This document shows, piece after piece, positions 45,625 through 55,161 of a stretch of DNA of 64,000 nt. The stretch spans positions 1 through 64,000 of the forward strand of contig NZ_JABFAO010000010.1 of the NCBI RefSeq assembly GCF_017168235.1. The letters are read 5' to 3'. Numbering within the stretch: the first letter of the stretch is position 1; the number at the start of each line of letters is the position of its first letter. The DNA is from Rhodococcus sp. KRD197 (GTDB lineage Bacteria; Actinomycetota; Actinomycetes; Mycobacteriales; Mycobacteriaceae). Below the pieces are notes generated by a model. That model was not told where the DNA came from. It did no database searches and worked only from the letters and a program-made list of their open reading frames with translations. Made by a program: the position numbers and the translations under genes.

Positions 45625-45879
45625 ATGACCGACACCGACAAGCCCGCCGCTTCCCAATCCGCTGATTCAGAACCAGTCGACACCACGGTCGACCCCACGC
45701 AGAAGACACGTGGCATGGACGCGGACACCGAGCAGAACGCCGACGAGCGTGGTGAAGCGATCCGCCAGTTCGACGATCACATGGACAGTGCCGGCGACGA
45801 GCAGAAGCTGCCCACACCGGACGCCGAGGATGTGACGGCCGACAAGACCGACCCGAAGGCGACGCAGCGCAGCGAGTAG
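45625..45879 (+). CDS. Small acidic, probably disordered protein
   Basis: An 84-residue hydrophilic protein rich in Asp, Glu, Thr and Ala with no hydrophobic core (for example NADERGEAIRQFDDHMDSAGD). I recognise no family. The start follows the response-regulator stop by 27 bases and has only a weak ribosome site. It converges with the SRPBCC gene, leaving one base between stops. Codon use matches its neighbours, so it is probably real. Confidence 0.6.
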   Translation: MTDTDKPAASQSADSEPVDTTVDPTQKTRGMDADTEQNADERGEAIRQFDDHMDSAGDEQKLPTPDAEDVTADKTDPKATQRSE

Positions 45880-45880
45880 A

Positions 45881-46270
45881 TCAGGCTTTGACCAGCTGCA
45901 TCAGGGCGATCTTCGCCACCGGCGCGTAGGGCAGCACCAGCAGCGGCGAGCCCTCGGCCGTCAACCAGGTCCGCGAACCGCCCGGCCGTGCCGTGACCGC
46001 ATGGGTGAGTGTCAGTCCAAGCGCACGCTGCTGCCACCATGCACGCCATGTCCAGGTCCACTCGGTCTCGTCGACGTCGAGAATCTCGAAGTCGATGCGC
46101 ACGCACAGCGGACCGTGCACTCGGCCGGTGGTGTCGGCGGTGAGGCGGTCGTGCTCGTAGTCGACACCCATGATTTGGGGCGCCCACTCCGGCCAGCGGT
46201 CCGGATTCATGTATCGCTCCCATGCGAGGGTGGCTGACGCCGATCCGGTGGCGTCGATGGTGGTCTGCAT
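45881..46270 (-). CDS. SRPBCC/polyketide cyclase-like protein
   Basis: A 129-residue START-like fold protein of the SRPBCC superfamily (ATLAWERYMNPDRWPEWAPQI near the N-terminus, EWTWTWRAWW in the middle). Members bind hydrophobic ligands in a cavity; no catalytic call can be made. ATG 46270 begins the conserved region, whereas ATG 46396 would overlap the divergent glycosyltransferase start. Confidence 0.78.
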   Translation of the reverse strand: MQTTIDATGSASATLAWERYMNPDRWPEWAPQIMGVDYEHDRLTADTTGRVHGPLCVRIDFEILDVDETEWTWTWRAWWQQRALGLTLTHAVTARPGGSRTWLTAEGSPLLVLPYAPVAKIALMQLVKA

Positions 46271-46388
46271 CGATAGCCGATACCCCGTACACGCCCGCGT
46301 GAACCGGCCCCGGATCGTCACCACCGGAGCAGGGAGAATTTGTCTGCTCGTGGCTGCGCGGTCATGCCGAGCCGTCATACTCGCGCCA

Positions 46389-47507
46389 ATGCGCATCGTG
46401 CAGCTGGCGAACTTCTACGGTCCTCGATCAGGTGGCCTTCGGACAGCGGTCGATCAGCTGGGCGCGGGCTACACAGCGCGTGGGCACGAGGTGATCCTGG
46501 TGGTCCCGGGGGCCGAGGCGTCGGAAGAACTCCTCCCGACGGGCGTCCTGCGGATCACCGTGCCCGCGGTAGGTATCCCGTTCACCGGCGGATATCGAGC
46601 CGCGGACCCCCGCCGGGTCGCGGACGTGACGGCCGGGCTCTCGCCGGACGTGCTCGAGGTCTCCGACCGTCTGACACTTCGTGGGATGGGTGCGTGGGCG
46701 TCGCGACGCGGAGTCGGCAGCGTCATGATCTCGCACGAGCGGTTGGACAGGTTGCTGGGCCAGATACTCCCTGAACCGGCCGCGCGTGCCATGGCTGATG
46801 TCGCGAATGCTCGCACGGCCCGGTCCTACGACGAGGTGGTGTGCACGACTCGTTTCGCGCGCCGCGAGTTCGAGCGAATCGGCGCCGCCAACGTCAGCGA
46901 GGTACCGCTCGGGGTCGACCTCGATTTGTTCAATCCATCCCGCCGAGATCCACTGATCGCCTCCGCCTGGCGCGGCGACGCCGATTCTCTCCTCGTTCAC
47001 TGCGGTCGACTCTCGGTGGAGAAGCATGTCGAGAGGAGTATCGATTCCATTGCTGCGCTGCACCATTCGGGCGCAAATGTCCGGCTCGTCGTGGCCGGCG
47101 ACGGACCCCGCCGACCCGGTCTGGAGCGTCGCGCACGCGGCCTCCCAGTCGAGTTCGTGGGCTTCGTCGACGGCAGAGAAGAGCTCGCCTCGCTACTGGC
47201 CTCGGCCGATGTCGCATTGGCACCCGGCCCGCATGAAACGTTCGGGCTCGCGGCGCTCGAATCGCTGGCCACCGGAACACCTGTAGTGGTGTCGCGATCC
47301 TCGGCGCTGGCAGACATCGTCACCCCGGCGTGCGGTGGCCACTTCGACGACACCGCAGACGGATTCGCATGCGAGCTGTCGCGAGTCCTCGACATACCGA
47401 CCGCGTCCCGACGGCGCGCGGCGCGAAGCCGTGCCGAGCAGTTCGGTTGGCCCGCCTCGGTCGACGGCATGCTCGCGGTTCTCGGATGTGGCCGCGTCGC
47501 CGATTGA
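46389..47507 (+). CDS. GT4-family glycosyltransferase (probable mannosyltransferase)
   Basis: A 372-residue GT-B enzyme. The N-terminal acceptor domain starts MRIVQLANFYGPRSGGL. The C-terminal donor domain contains GRLSVEKHVE and the retaining-GT signature PGPHETFGLAALESLATGTP, with the E-x7-E pair. Relatives in mycolata transfer mannose from GDP-mannose to lipid acceptors such as PIM or LM precursors; that specificity is inferred. The start follows CATACT by eight bases without a ribosome site, hinting at a leaderless message. A long in-frame extension to 46170 is antisense to the SRPBCC gene and is rejected. Confidence 0.87.
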   Translation: MRIVQLANFYGPRSGGLRTAVDQLGAGYTARGHEVILVVPGAEASEELLPTGVLRITVPAVGIPFTGGYRAADPRRVADVTAGLSPDVLEVSDRLTLRGMGAWASRRGVGSVMISHERLDRLLGQILPEPAARAMADVANARTARSYDEVVCTTRFARREFERIGAANVSEVPLGVDLDLFNPSRRDPLIASAWRGDADSLLVHCGRLSVEKHVERSIDSIAALHHSGANVRLVVAGDGPRRPGLERRARGLPVEFVGFVDGREELASLLASADVALAPGPHETFGLAALESLATGTPVVVSRSSALADIVTPACGGHFDDTADGFACELSRVLDIPTASRRRAARSRAEQFGWPASVDGMLAVLGCGRVAD

Positions 47508-47542
47508 CCCCCGTCGTGGGCTTTTCGCCTATTGTGGGCTTC

Positions 47543-48262
47543 ATGGAGGCGAGGAATTTGCGGGTGTCCGACGCGGAGAAGGAACATGTCGGTCAGCTGC
47601 TGCAACGCGCTGTCGGGCAAGGGATGCTCTCGCTCGGCGAGTTCACCGAGCGGATGGACACCGCGCTCGCGGCCAAAACTCGTGGAGAGCTGAACTCGGT
47701 GCTGATCGACCTTCCGGGTATGCAAGTCGCCGAAGAGCAGAGCCCGGTGAGCCCGAACCGACACCCTGCGCAGGCGAAGTACCCGGCGCAGACCCCGCAC
47801 CCGGCTCAGCCCCAGTACCCGCCGCAGCCCCAGTACCCGCCGCATCAGGCTCGCACCTACGCACCGAACCACGTCGGTGGGTGGCACGACAGTCGCGCCG
47901 AGGCGATCCGGGGAACCATGTCGACCGTCACCCGCAAAGGACCGTGGAACGTCCCACGCGCCCTGTCGATCGAAAGCAAGCTGTCGACGGTGACCCTCGA
48001 TTTCACCCAGGCCGTCATGTCCTCGCAGGTCGTCGAGGTCAGTATCGACGATTACTGCAGCACCGTCACGCTCGTCGTGCCCTCGGAGGCGACGGTCGAC
48101 CTCAACGCCGTCGAAACGGTCGGCGGCAGTGCAAACAACAAGGTGCGCACGGGACCTCCGATCGGCCCGCTGCACATCGTCGTTCGCGGCAAAGTGAGAT
48201 TCGGATCGATCACCGCCAAACACCCGTTCGGAACCTCGTTTCGCAAAATGCTCGGTCAGTGA
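47543..48262 (+). CDS. DUF1707 (SHOCT-like) domain protein with LiaF-like C-terminus
   Basis: A 239-residue protein. The N-terminal DUF1707 domain (about 1-60; LRVSDAEKEHVGQLLQRAVGQG...LGEFTERMDTALAAKT) is followed by a Pro/Gln/Tyr-rich linker (about 70-110, with YPPQPQYPP) and a beta-rich C-terminal half resembling cell-wall stress-response (LiaF-type) domains (STVTLDFTQAVM, VNNK-like repeats). It has no membrane segment. The function is unknown. The stop codon lies inside the first unit of a tandem repeat. Confidence 0.8.
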   Translation: MEARNLRVSDAEKEHVGQLLQRAVGQGMLSLGEFTERMDTALAAKTRGELNSVLIDLPGMQVAEEQSPVSPNRHPAQAKYPAQTPHPAQPQYPPQPQYPPHQARTYAPNHVGGWHDSRAEAIRGTMSTVTRKGPWNVPRALSIESKLSTVTLDFTQAVMSSQVVEVSIDDYCSTVTLVVPSEATVDLNAVETVGGSANNKVRTGPPIGPLHIVVRGKVRFGSITAKHPFGTSFRKMLGQ

Positions 48263-48306
48263 CACTCCTCGGTGAGTGACACTCCTCGGTGAGTGACACT
48301 CTGCGG
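48258..48306 (+). repeat. Three tandem 17-bp repeats at the 3' end of the DUF1707 gene
   Basis: The unit AGTGACACTCCTCGGTG occurs at 48258-48274 and 48275-48291, with a third, diverged copy at 48292-48306. The first copy includes the TGA stop (48260-48262). The units could be binding sites for the promoter of the following gene or slippage products. Confidence 0.8.
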
Positions 48307-48374
48307 AGAACCCCTACCTCGAATGAGTAGAACTACTCAGGCGCATCGGTGTGGTTCAGCGAATGATTCTCGGC

Positions 48375-50252
48375 ATGTCCACTTACCGCGGTACCCAACT
48401 CGACCCGCACCTGGTGGCCGGATTGTCCGGTCAATTCGCCTCCCTCGGTGATCAGCTGCGGCGACTCTCCGGCGACCTCGGCGCCCTGCACGCGCAACTG
48501 GTGGCCCAGCCGGTCCAAGCACCCCCGCCGGTCCAAGCACCCCCGCCGGTCCCGGTACCCCGGCAGCCTCTGCCTCAGCAGGGACGCCCGCGGTGGGACA
48601 CCGGCCCCCAACCGATGCCGCCACACTCCCGCCCCCGGGCTGAACCGGTGGTTACCCCTCCAGCGCGCCGCGTTGAGATGCGCGCGCCACGAGTAGAAAA
48701 GACACCGTGGTGGCAACGTGACGGCGTGATCAGCCGCGTCCTGGCCGTCGCCGGTGCGGGTGTGACTCTCGTCGGTGTCGTGATGCTGCTGATTCTGGCG
48801 GCGCAGGCCGGCTGGTTCGGTCCGGAACTGCGCGTCGGCGTCGGCGCAGTGTTCTCGATCGCCCTCGTCTACATCGGATCTCGCGTCTTCGGTGAACCCG
48901 GTGGTCGTGTCGGCGGGATCGCGGTCGCAGCCACGGGCATTGCCGGTCTCTACCTCGACGTGGTTGCGATGACGGTGATCTACGAGTGGCTGGAAACATC
49001 GATCGGTCTCGTTGCCGCGTTCGGCATCGCCGCCGCCGGTGTCGCGCTGGCGGTCTCGTGGCGATCGCAGGCCATGGCGGTACTCATTCTGACCGGGGTA
49101 GCACTCTGCGCGCCGGTGTTGACCGGAGGAATCACCCCGGCGCTGGTCTGCTTCTTCGCCGCGACGTTCGTGGCAAGTTTTGCCGCCCAACTGGGACGAG
49201 ACTGGCCCATTCTGGGCGCCGTTCGTACGGTGCCGATCGTGGTGGTCTCGCTGATCGCCATCGCACAGGCCGGGTTGGGCGATATCTCCGACATCGATGC
49301 GCTGATCCTTCTCGTCGTCTCCGCCGTGGTAGCGGCATTCGGGCTCGGCAGCTCCGCCGCTCTGCTCCGTCGCAACAACGCCGACACCATGGCGACTGCC
49401 ACGATAGGCTTTGCGGCTCTACCGATTCTGGCTGCTGGCACCATGTTCGGAACGTGGACGGCGTCCATCATCGAGTCGGCCGTGGCACTCGTTGCCGTCA
49501 TCACGCTCGTCGCGCTGCGGTGGCTGCCGCGGAACGCCAGAGTGGTGCTCACGACCATCGGATCCCTGGCGCTGCTACAAGCGGTCCTCCTGCCGACGGC
49601 GGTCGACTATCGGCCCCTTGCACTGTTGGTCGTCGCTGCAGTGCTGGTCGTCGCCGCGCAGCGGTCGCGGTCACGGTTGGCCTATTTCACTTCAGCTGCC
49701 TTCGCGGCACTCGGGACGGTAGGATTTCTGCTGGTCAGTCCACCTGCCTCGGTGGTGGACTCCGCCCATGCTGCAGGTGGATACGGGGTGGTGCTTGCGG
49801 GATTCCTGCTGGTTGCGCTCGCGGTCGGAATGGTTCGAGTGGCAGCGGAATTGGAGATCGCCGACGCCAATCTCGGGGCCTGCTGGATCATCGCGGGACT
49901 CGTCGCGATCTACGCGAGCACCGCGGCAACCGTTGCGCTCGGTATCGCAGCCCTCGGCGGCGAGACCGGGTTCGTCGCCGGCCATTGCGCGGCGACAATC
50001 GCATGGATGGCGGCGGCGATGGCGTTGCTGGCGCTCGGTCTGCGCAGCGAAAAGTACGCGCATATCGCGCTCATGGCGGGTCTGTCATTGACAGCGGCAT
50101 CGGTGGCGAAACTGTTTCTGTTCGACCTCGGTGCACTCGACGGAATGTTCCGAGTGGGAGCCTTCATCGTCGTCGGGTTGCTCCTACTTCTTGCGGGCAC
50201 CCGGTATGCGCGCCGGTTCGCGCACGTGACCGAGGCCTCCAGCCCCGTGTAG
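48375..50252 (+). CDS. Polytopic membrane protein with DUF2339
   Basis: About 625 residues. A soluble N-terminal part has a short coiled-coil-like segment (LSGQFASLGDQLRRLSGDLGAL) and a Pro-rich stretch encoded by an 18-bp direct repeat (PPPVQAPPPV). About 18-20 hydrophobic segments follow, in the DUF2339 arrangement (SVAKLFLFDLGALDGMFRVGAF near the end is diagnostic). The function is unknown. The start is uncertain among ATG 48375, ATG 48363 and GTG 48351, none with a good ribosome site. Confidence 0.82.
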   Translation: MSTYRGTQLDPHLVAGLSGQFASLGDQLRRLSGDLGALHAQLVAQPVQAPPPVQAPPPVPVPRQPLPQQGRPRWDTGPQPMPPHSRPRAEPVVTPPARRVEMRAPRVEKTPWWQRDGVISRVLAVAGAGVTLVGVVMLLILAAQAGWFGPELRVGVGAVFSIALVYIGSRVFGEPGGRVGGIAVAATGIAGLYLDVVAMTVIYEWLETSIGLVAAFGIAAAGVALAVSWRSQAMAVLILTGVALCAPVLTGGITPALVCFFAATFVASFAAQLGRDWPILGAVRTVPIVVVSLIAIAQAGLGDISDIDALILLVVSAVVAAFGLGSSAALLRRNNADTMATATIGFAALPILAAGTMFGTWTASIIESAVALVAVITLVALRWLPRNARVVLTTIGSLALLQAVLLPTAVDYRPLALLVVAAVLVVAAQRSRSRLAYFTSAAFAALGTVGFLLVSPPASVVDSAHAAGGYGVVLAGFLLVALAVGMVRVAAELEIADANLGACWIIAGLVAIYASTAATVALGIAALGGETGFVAGHCAATIAWMAAAMALLALGLRSEKYAHIALMAGLSLTAASVAKLFLFDLGALDGMFRVGAFIVVGLLLLLAGTRYARRFAHVTEASSPV

Positions 50253-50270
50253 CGGTCCGCACCCCAGGTT

Positions 50271-50302
50271 CGCGAGCGCCGGAGCTACCTCCGGCGCTCG
50301 CG
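50271..50302. terminator. Bidirectional terminator between the DUF2339 gene and mmpL3
   Basis: A 14-bp GC-rich stem (50271-50284 and 50289-50302) has a 4-base loop. The TAG stop of the leftward mmpL3 gene overlaps the loop. The two genes converge here. Confidence 0.72.
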
Positions 50303-53300
50303 CGCGAGCAGTTCACTGACGCTCAGAGCCTGACTTCCACCACGGTGCCGGCCGCTGTCGGCGTCGGAGTTCCGGGTCGACGAGTCCTCGGGCGCCCGCC
50401 TCGAGGCGCGTCGGGTGGAGTTTTCCGAATCCGAAGAGCCGGCGGGGTTCTCGACATCGTCCGGCTCCGGGCGAGGTGCGTTGCGGGTGGAGATGTCGTA
50501 CCGGGCGCGAGGGGCGGTCGCCGCACGCGGCGAACGTGCCGATCCGTTGGGCGTTCCCTGGGACTGCGAGTAGCCGCGAACCCCTCCGGTGGGTTGCTCA
50601 CCTCGAACTTCACGGGGCGCTGCGGTCTCACTACCGAGCGCGTTCGGCTCGACCGTGACGGTGCCGTTTCGCTCGGTGCCGTTGCGGTCGGTGCCGTTGG
50701 TCTCGCCGCGGTGGCCGTTTCGATCGGGTACCGGCGAGGATCCCGGCTCACTCGCCGACGACGACCGGGTGGATGGCCATGCGGTGCCGTTGCTCGAGTC
50801 CGCCCGCCGCCGCCCTCGCTTCGGCTCGCTGGCATCCTTCTGTTCACCGGTACCGGCACGGTCGCCTTCGTCGAGGGGTTGCTGCTCGGTGCGCGGGGCG
50901 TTGGACGGCGCCCTCAGATCCGCCAGCCAGCTTTCGATGGACCGAGGATCCGGCGTCGAGTCGGCGTTGACGATCGGCCTGGCCTGACGCGCCGGCTCGC
51001 GCGGTACCTGCGGCTGGCGAGGCGAGGTGTCCTGGTTTGGCGGCGGGGTAGCCGATTCGGCGCTGCTGACGGGCGCCGGGGCAGGGCTGTGGGGTGCAGG
51101 GCTGTCGGCGGGTGGGACCGCCGGGGCGTGCGCGGGCCTACCGGTGACCGATCGTCGCTCGTCCTCGCGGGCGGCATGAGTCGCTCTGATCGGACCGGAC
51201 CCGGTCGGGGAGACGACGGGGATCGGCTCGGTCAACGGCTCGTTGCGAGGCGCGGCCGAATCGCCTGTCGATGCAGCCGCCGGCACTGTCCCTGCCATCA
51301 CGAGTTCGGGGATATCACCGGACACGACTTCGTCGTCGAGGACCGTTTCGCCCAGTCCCAGCTTCTGCTGAATGCGCTTCATCCACTGCGGTGCCCACCA
51401 GCAATCGTCGCCGAGCAGCTTCATCGTTCCAGGCACGAGGAACATACGAATGACGGTGGCGTCGATGATGAGCGCGGCGATCATGCCGTAGGCGATGTAC
51501 TTCATCATGACCAGCTCGGAGAACGCGAACGCGCCGGTCACCACGATGAGAATGAGCGCGGCGGCAGTGATGATGCGGCCGGTGTGCGAGGTTCCGATGC
51601 GGATGGCCTCGCTGGTGCTCGCGCCCTTGTCGCGCGCTTCGACCATGCGTGAAACAAGGAACACTTCGTAGTCGGTCGAAAGCCCGAACACGATGGCAAT
51701 GATCAGCACCAGAACTGGTGCCATGATCGGACCGGGCGTGAAGTTCATCAAACCCGCACCGTTGCCTTCGACGAAGATCCAGGTCAAGATTCCCATCGTC
51801 GCGCCAAGTCCGAGCGTGGTCATGAGGACGGCCTTGATCGGCAACACCAACGATCCGAACGTCAAGAACATGAGCAGGGTGACGACGAGAACGACGAGGA
51901 TCGCCATCAGCGGAAGATTGTCGATGAGGGCCGTGATCGAGTCCTGCTCGATGGCGGGCGTGCCGGTCACCATCACCGTCGCGCCCTCGGGCACGTCGAT
52001 ACTTCGGAGGTAATCGATCGTGGCCGTGGCGTCGTTGCGGTCGACGAGCCCAGCCTTGAAGACGATGATGCCGTCCTTGCTGGCGCCGGTGGGAGAGAAC
52101 TTCTCGACCAGCCCAGGTGCCTGGTTGGCCTGCCCGGTGATTGCCGCGAGATTCGGGCCCTGCGCATCTTCGATGACGAGCTTGATCGGCTCGGTTCGCT
52201 GGCCGGGGAACAGCTCGTCGAACTCGGCCTGCGCTTCCCGGGTGACGTTGTTCGGTGGGAGGTAGGTCTCGTTGATACCACCGAACTTGATGTTGCCGAC
52301 GGGCAAGGTGAGCAGGACGAGGCCGAGAACGATGGGGACGGTGACCTTGACCGGGTTGCGCATGACCCAGCGGGTCAGCGTGCCCCACATGCCGTTCTCG
52401 ATTTCCTCGGACGACTTGGTCTTGCGCATGAACTTGAAGCCGAGGGCGTCGACCCGGGGCCCCAATACGGCCAGCATGGCGGGAAGAATCGTGATCGCGG
52501 TGAGGGCGGCGAGCGCAACGGTCGCGATGGATCCGTACGCGACCGATTTGAGGAAGCCCTGGGGGAAAAGCAGGAGACCACCGAGACTGGCGACGATCAT
52601 GGTCGCCGAGAACACGACGGTGCGGCCCGCTGTCATGACCGATCGTCGAACAGCCTGCTGCGTGGTGCGGCCGTCGCCGAGTTCCTCGCGGAATCTCGAC
52701 ACGATGAAGAGCCCGTAGTCGATTGCGAGACCGAGCCCCACCAGTGAGACAACAGGGGCCACGAAACTGTTGACTTCGGTGAAGTTGGTGAAGAGCTTGA
52801 CGATGCCGTTGGCGCTGACGACCGTCAGGCCGCCGACGATCAGGGGAAGCGCAGCGGCGACGACGCCGCCGAAGATGAAGAACAGCAGTATCGCGACGGC
52901 CGGGATGGCCAGCAGCTCCATCCGCTTGATGTCGTTCGCCATGGTCGACTGAAGTGCGCCGGCAACAGCCTGCAGACCGGTGACCTGCACGTCGACGCCG
53001 TCGATGTAGAAGACATCCTTGACAGCCTGGAAATTGTTGGTCAGTTCGGTGTCGTTGTCGCCGACTATCGCGATGCTGGCGATGGCGTGTGTTCGGTCGG
53101 CCGTCGCCAAAGCAGGCGCACTGGCCACCCCGTCGACCCGGAAGTAGGTGCCGTTGATGCGGTCGATCTGCTCGGGATTGTCCGCGACGAGGGAGTTGAG
53201 ACTGTCGGTGACCTTGGCGTTGAACTCCGGATCGTCGACGGTCGAACCCTCTGGAGCGGTGTAGAGAACGATGACGTCGGCCTGCTTGTCGCGCCCGAAG

Positions 53301-53479
53301 GTCTCATCGGCCAGTCGAGCTGCCTGGACCGACTCCGAGCCCGGATCGTCCCAGCCGCTCTGGCTCAGATGGTCGTTGAGATCGAGACCGTAGGCTGCGA
53401 AGCCCAGCAACGCGGCCACCATGACTCCGATGACCGTGAACCGCAAGCGGTGGACGAGGTCTCCCCATCTGGCGAACAC
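50285..53479 (-). CDS. mmpL3: MmpL3-like RND transporter (trehalose monomycolate flippase)
   Basis: A 1064-residue MMPL-family transporter, probably essential for moving trehalose monomycolate to the periplasm. The N-terminus FTVIGVMVAALLGFAAYGL begins the first helix. Proton-relay Asp-Tyr pairs occur at 254-255 (GLAIDYGLF) and 603-604 (LSTDYEVF), almost the same spacing as in mycobacterial MmpL3. The folded part ends near residue 715. A disordered tail of about 345 residues, rich in Pro, Ser, Arg and Asn, follows. GTG 53479 directly follows the stop of the NYN gene (TAAGTG). Gene order with trmB and pckG supports the orthology. Confidence 0.88.
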   Translation of the reverse strand: MFARWGDLVHRLRFTVIGVMVAALLGFAAYGLDLNDHLSQSGWDDPGSESVQAARLADETFGRDKQADVIVLYTAPEGSTVDDPEFNAKVTDSLNSLVADNPEQIDRINGTYFRVDGVASAPALATADRTHAIASIAIVGDNDTELTNNFQAVKDVFYIDGVDVQVTGLQAVAGALQSTMANDIKRMELLAIPAVAILLFFIFGGVVAAALPLIVGGLTVVSANGIVKLFTNFTEVNSFVAPVVSLVGLGLAIDYGLFIVSRFREELGDGRTTQQAVRRSVMTAGRTVVFSATMIVASLGGLLLFPQGFLKSVAYGSIATVALAALTAITILPAMLAVLGPRVDALGFKFMRKTKSSEEIENGMWGTLTRWVMRNPVKVTVPIVLGLVLLTLPVGNIKFGGINETYLPPNNVTREAQAEFDELFPGQRTEPIKLVIEDAQGPNLAAITGQANQAPGLVEKFSPTGASKDGIIVFKAGLVDRNDATATIDYLRSIDVPEGATVMVTGTPAIEQDSITALIDNLPLMAILVVLVVTLLMFLTFGSLVLPIKAVLMTTLGLGATMGILTWIFVEGNGAGLMNFTPGPIMAPVLVLIIAIVFGLSTDYEVFLVSRMVEARDKGASTSEAIRIGTSHTGRIITAAALILIVVTGAFAFSELVMMKYIAYGMIAALIIDATVIRMFLVPGTMKLLGDDCWWAPQWMKRIQQKLGLGETVLDDEVVSGDIPELVMAGTVPAAASTGDSAAPRNEPLTEPIPVVSPTGSGPIRATHAAREDERRSVTGRPAHAPAVPPADSPAPHSPAPAPVSSAESATPPPNQDTSPRQPQVPREPARQARPIVNADSTPDPRSIESWLADLRAPSNAPRTEQQPLDEGDRAGTGEQKDASEPKRGRRRADSSNGTAWPSTRSSSASEPGSSPVPDRNGHRGETNGTDRNGTERNGTVTVEPNALGSETAAPREVRGEQPTGGVRGYSQSQGTPNGSARSPRAATAPRARYDISTRNAPRPEPDDVENPAGSSDSENSTRRASRRAPEDSSTRNSDADSGRHRGGSQALSVSELLARERRR

Positions 53480-54184
53480 TTAAGAAACTCCTTGGCGCCC
53501 GACGAGCAGGGCGGACAGTGGGCGGAACGGCTGCAACCAGGCACCCTCGTCCGGCAGCGAGTCCAGGCTCACCCGTGGCAATGGCTCCCGGAAGACGCCA
53601 GGAATGTCCTCGAGGTCGAGAAACTCCAGGGTCTCGGACGTGACCGCCCAGCTTGCGTGCTCACGGAAGCCGAGCACATGGACGGGCACACCCGTTGCAG
53701 CGATGCTCTCCAACGGCTCACGAAAGGCCTGACCGTCCGCGGACGCGACCATGACTCCGGCAAGCCCACCGTCACGATTACGCAGATCGATGTGGTCGAG
53801 CATGTCGGCGTCGACGTCGCTGTCCTCGTCGATCTTCGGCTTGGCGAACACCGCGAAGCCCACGTTACGCAACGCCTCGACCCATGGGCGAACTACATCG
53901 GCACTGCCCGGAGCGATGTTCGTGAACACAGTGGCTTCGGGTTCGAGTGTGGACTGCCCGTCCACGGACAGTTCTGCGGTGCGCTGAAGGAGCCATCGGC
54001 CCAGCGCATCGAATCGTGGGCGGTAGGCGGCCGTCGGGCGGCCACCGAGGATGGCGCCGAGACCCATGTCGAGGTTCGGTGCGTCCCACACCAACAGAAC
54101 CCGCTTGGTGTGGCGAGAATCACCCGTGTCGAGCGCGGGCGCGAGGGGAGGTGTGAGGTCCGGAACATCACCGTTGTAGCTCAT
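53480..54184 (-). CDS. NYN-domain protein (Rv0207c-like)
   Basis: A 234-residue PIN/NYN-type protein. Acidic residues in VLLVWDAPNLDMG, DADMLDHIDLRNRD and VMVASADGQAF match the metal-binding positions of NYN ribonucleases. It lies between trmB and mmpL3, as the homologous gene does in mycobacteria. ATG 54184 overlaps the trmB stop as ATGA; ATG 54202, with GGAG upstream, is an alternative. The RNA target is unknown. Confidence 0.82.
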   Translation of the reverse strand: MSYNGDVPDLTPPLAPALDTGDSRHTKRVLLVWDAPNLDMGLGAILGGRPTAAYRPRFDALGRWLLQRTAELSVDGQSTLEPEATVFTNIAPGSADVVRPWVEALRNVGFAVFAKPKIDEDSDVDADMLDHIDLRNRDGGLAGVMVASADGQAFREPLESIAATGVPVHVLGFREHASWAVTSETLEFLDLEDIPGVFREPLPRVSLDSLPDEGAWLQPFRPLSALLVGRQGVS

Positions 54185-54996
54185 CGTGGGCTCTTCCCCC
54201 ATATCAACTCCGTCACCGAGCTGCCTACAAGTTGGGCTTTGCCCTCGAACTTGGTGATCGGCCGTTCGTGTGTCATCGGAGACTCCCAGTCGAGAACGGT
54301 CAAGCCGGGCTCAGCGTTCCCCGCCTCGGCAATCCATTCTGCATACTCGGCATGGTCGGTGGCTACGTGCAGAACGCCACCGGGTTCGAGGCGGTCCGCG
54401 ATCATCGCGAACGTCGGCCCCTGCAGCAGTCTGCGTTTGTGGTGGCGCACTTTCGGCCACGGGTCGGGAAAGAAGACGCGCACACCGGTGAGCGACTCCG
54501 ACGTCAGCATGTTCTCGAGGACATCCATGGCATCACCGCGCAGCAGGCGAACGTTGCCGATACCGTCCCGTTCGATCTGCTGCAGGGTCTGTGCCAAGCC
54601 GGGGCGGTAGACCTCGACCGCCATGAGATTGATGTGTGGTTCGGCGGTGGCCATGGCCGTCGTCGCGGTTCCGGTGCCCGAGCCGATCTCGAGGATCGTC
54701 GGAGCATGACGTCCGAACCAGGCGTCGACGTCTATGTGCTCGGTCGCGACATCACGTCCGATTCGCGGCCACAAGGCATCCCACGTCTGCTGTTGCGCGT
54801 CGGTCAGCGCGCCTCGCCGCGAACGGAAGCTGGTCACGCGCGGGTACAGGCGATTGCCGCGGTCGAGACTCTGCGTCTCCGCAGGCTGCGCGGCTGGCTC
54901 GGCGTCGGAAGACCGCACGCTTGACGTGTTGTCGGACCCTGATCCGAGGTCGTGGGCGGTACTCCGTGCGTCGTTCACGCGTCCATTGTCGCGCAT
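54181..54996 (-). CDS. trmB: tRNA (guanine-N7-)-methyltransferase TrmB
   Basis: SAM-dependent methyltransferase of about 271 residues that makes m7G46 in the tRNA variable loop. The SAM site is LEIGSGTGTATTAMA. The family signature VRVFFPDPWPKVRHHKRRLL is exact, and ATDHAEYAEW follows. The first 50 or so residues are low-complexity. The start is therefore uncertain (ATG 54996, GTG 54978 or ATG 55071). It is followed, with overlap, by the NYN gene. Confidence 0.92.
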   Translation of the reverse strand: MRDNGRVNDARSTAHDLGSGSDNTSSVRSSDAEPAAQPAETQSLDRGNRLYPRVTSFRSRRGALTDAQQQTWDALWPRIGRDVATEHIDVDAWFGRHAPTILEIGSGTGTATTAMATAEPHINLMAVEVYRPGLAQTLQQIERDGIGNVRLLRGDAMDVLENMLTSESLTGVRVFFPDPWPKVRHHKRRLLQGPTFAMIADRLEPGGVLHVATDHAEYAEWIAEAGNAEPGLTVLDWESPMTHERPITKFEGKAQLVGSSVTELIWGKSPR

Positions 54997-55161
54997 CGAG
55001 CGCGCGTGTGACAGGTGGGTCTCGAGTTGTGGTTGAGACTTATGGTGTCGATGCAGGCCAGAGCCTTGCATTGGCAGCGGCGTGTCGGTGTCCTGTGCCA
55101 GAATTGGCGACCGCGACGGGTGGGGACCGGTCGTTCACTGTGAGCTGAACCGGGGGGAAAC

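Noticed and set aside
48986..51652. An 888-codon open frame crossing the DUF2339 gene, terminator and mmpL3 tail
   Set aside because: It spans two convergent real genes and a strong terminator and is dominated by Arg and Gly, which marks an out-of-frame reading.
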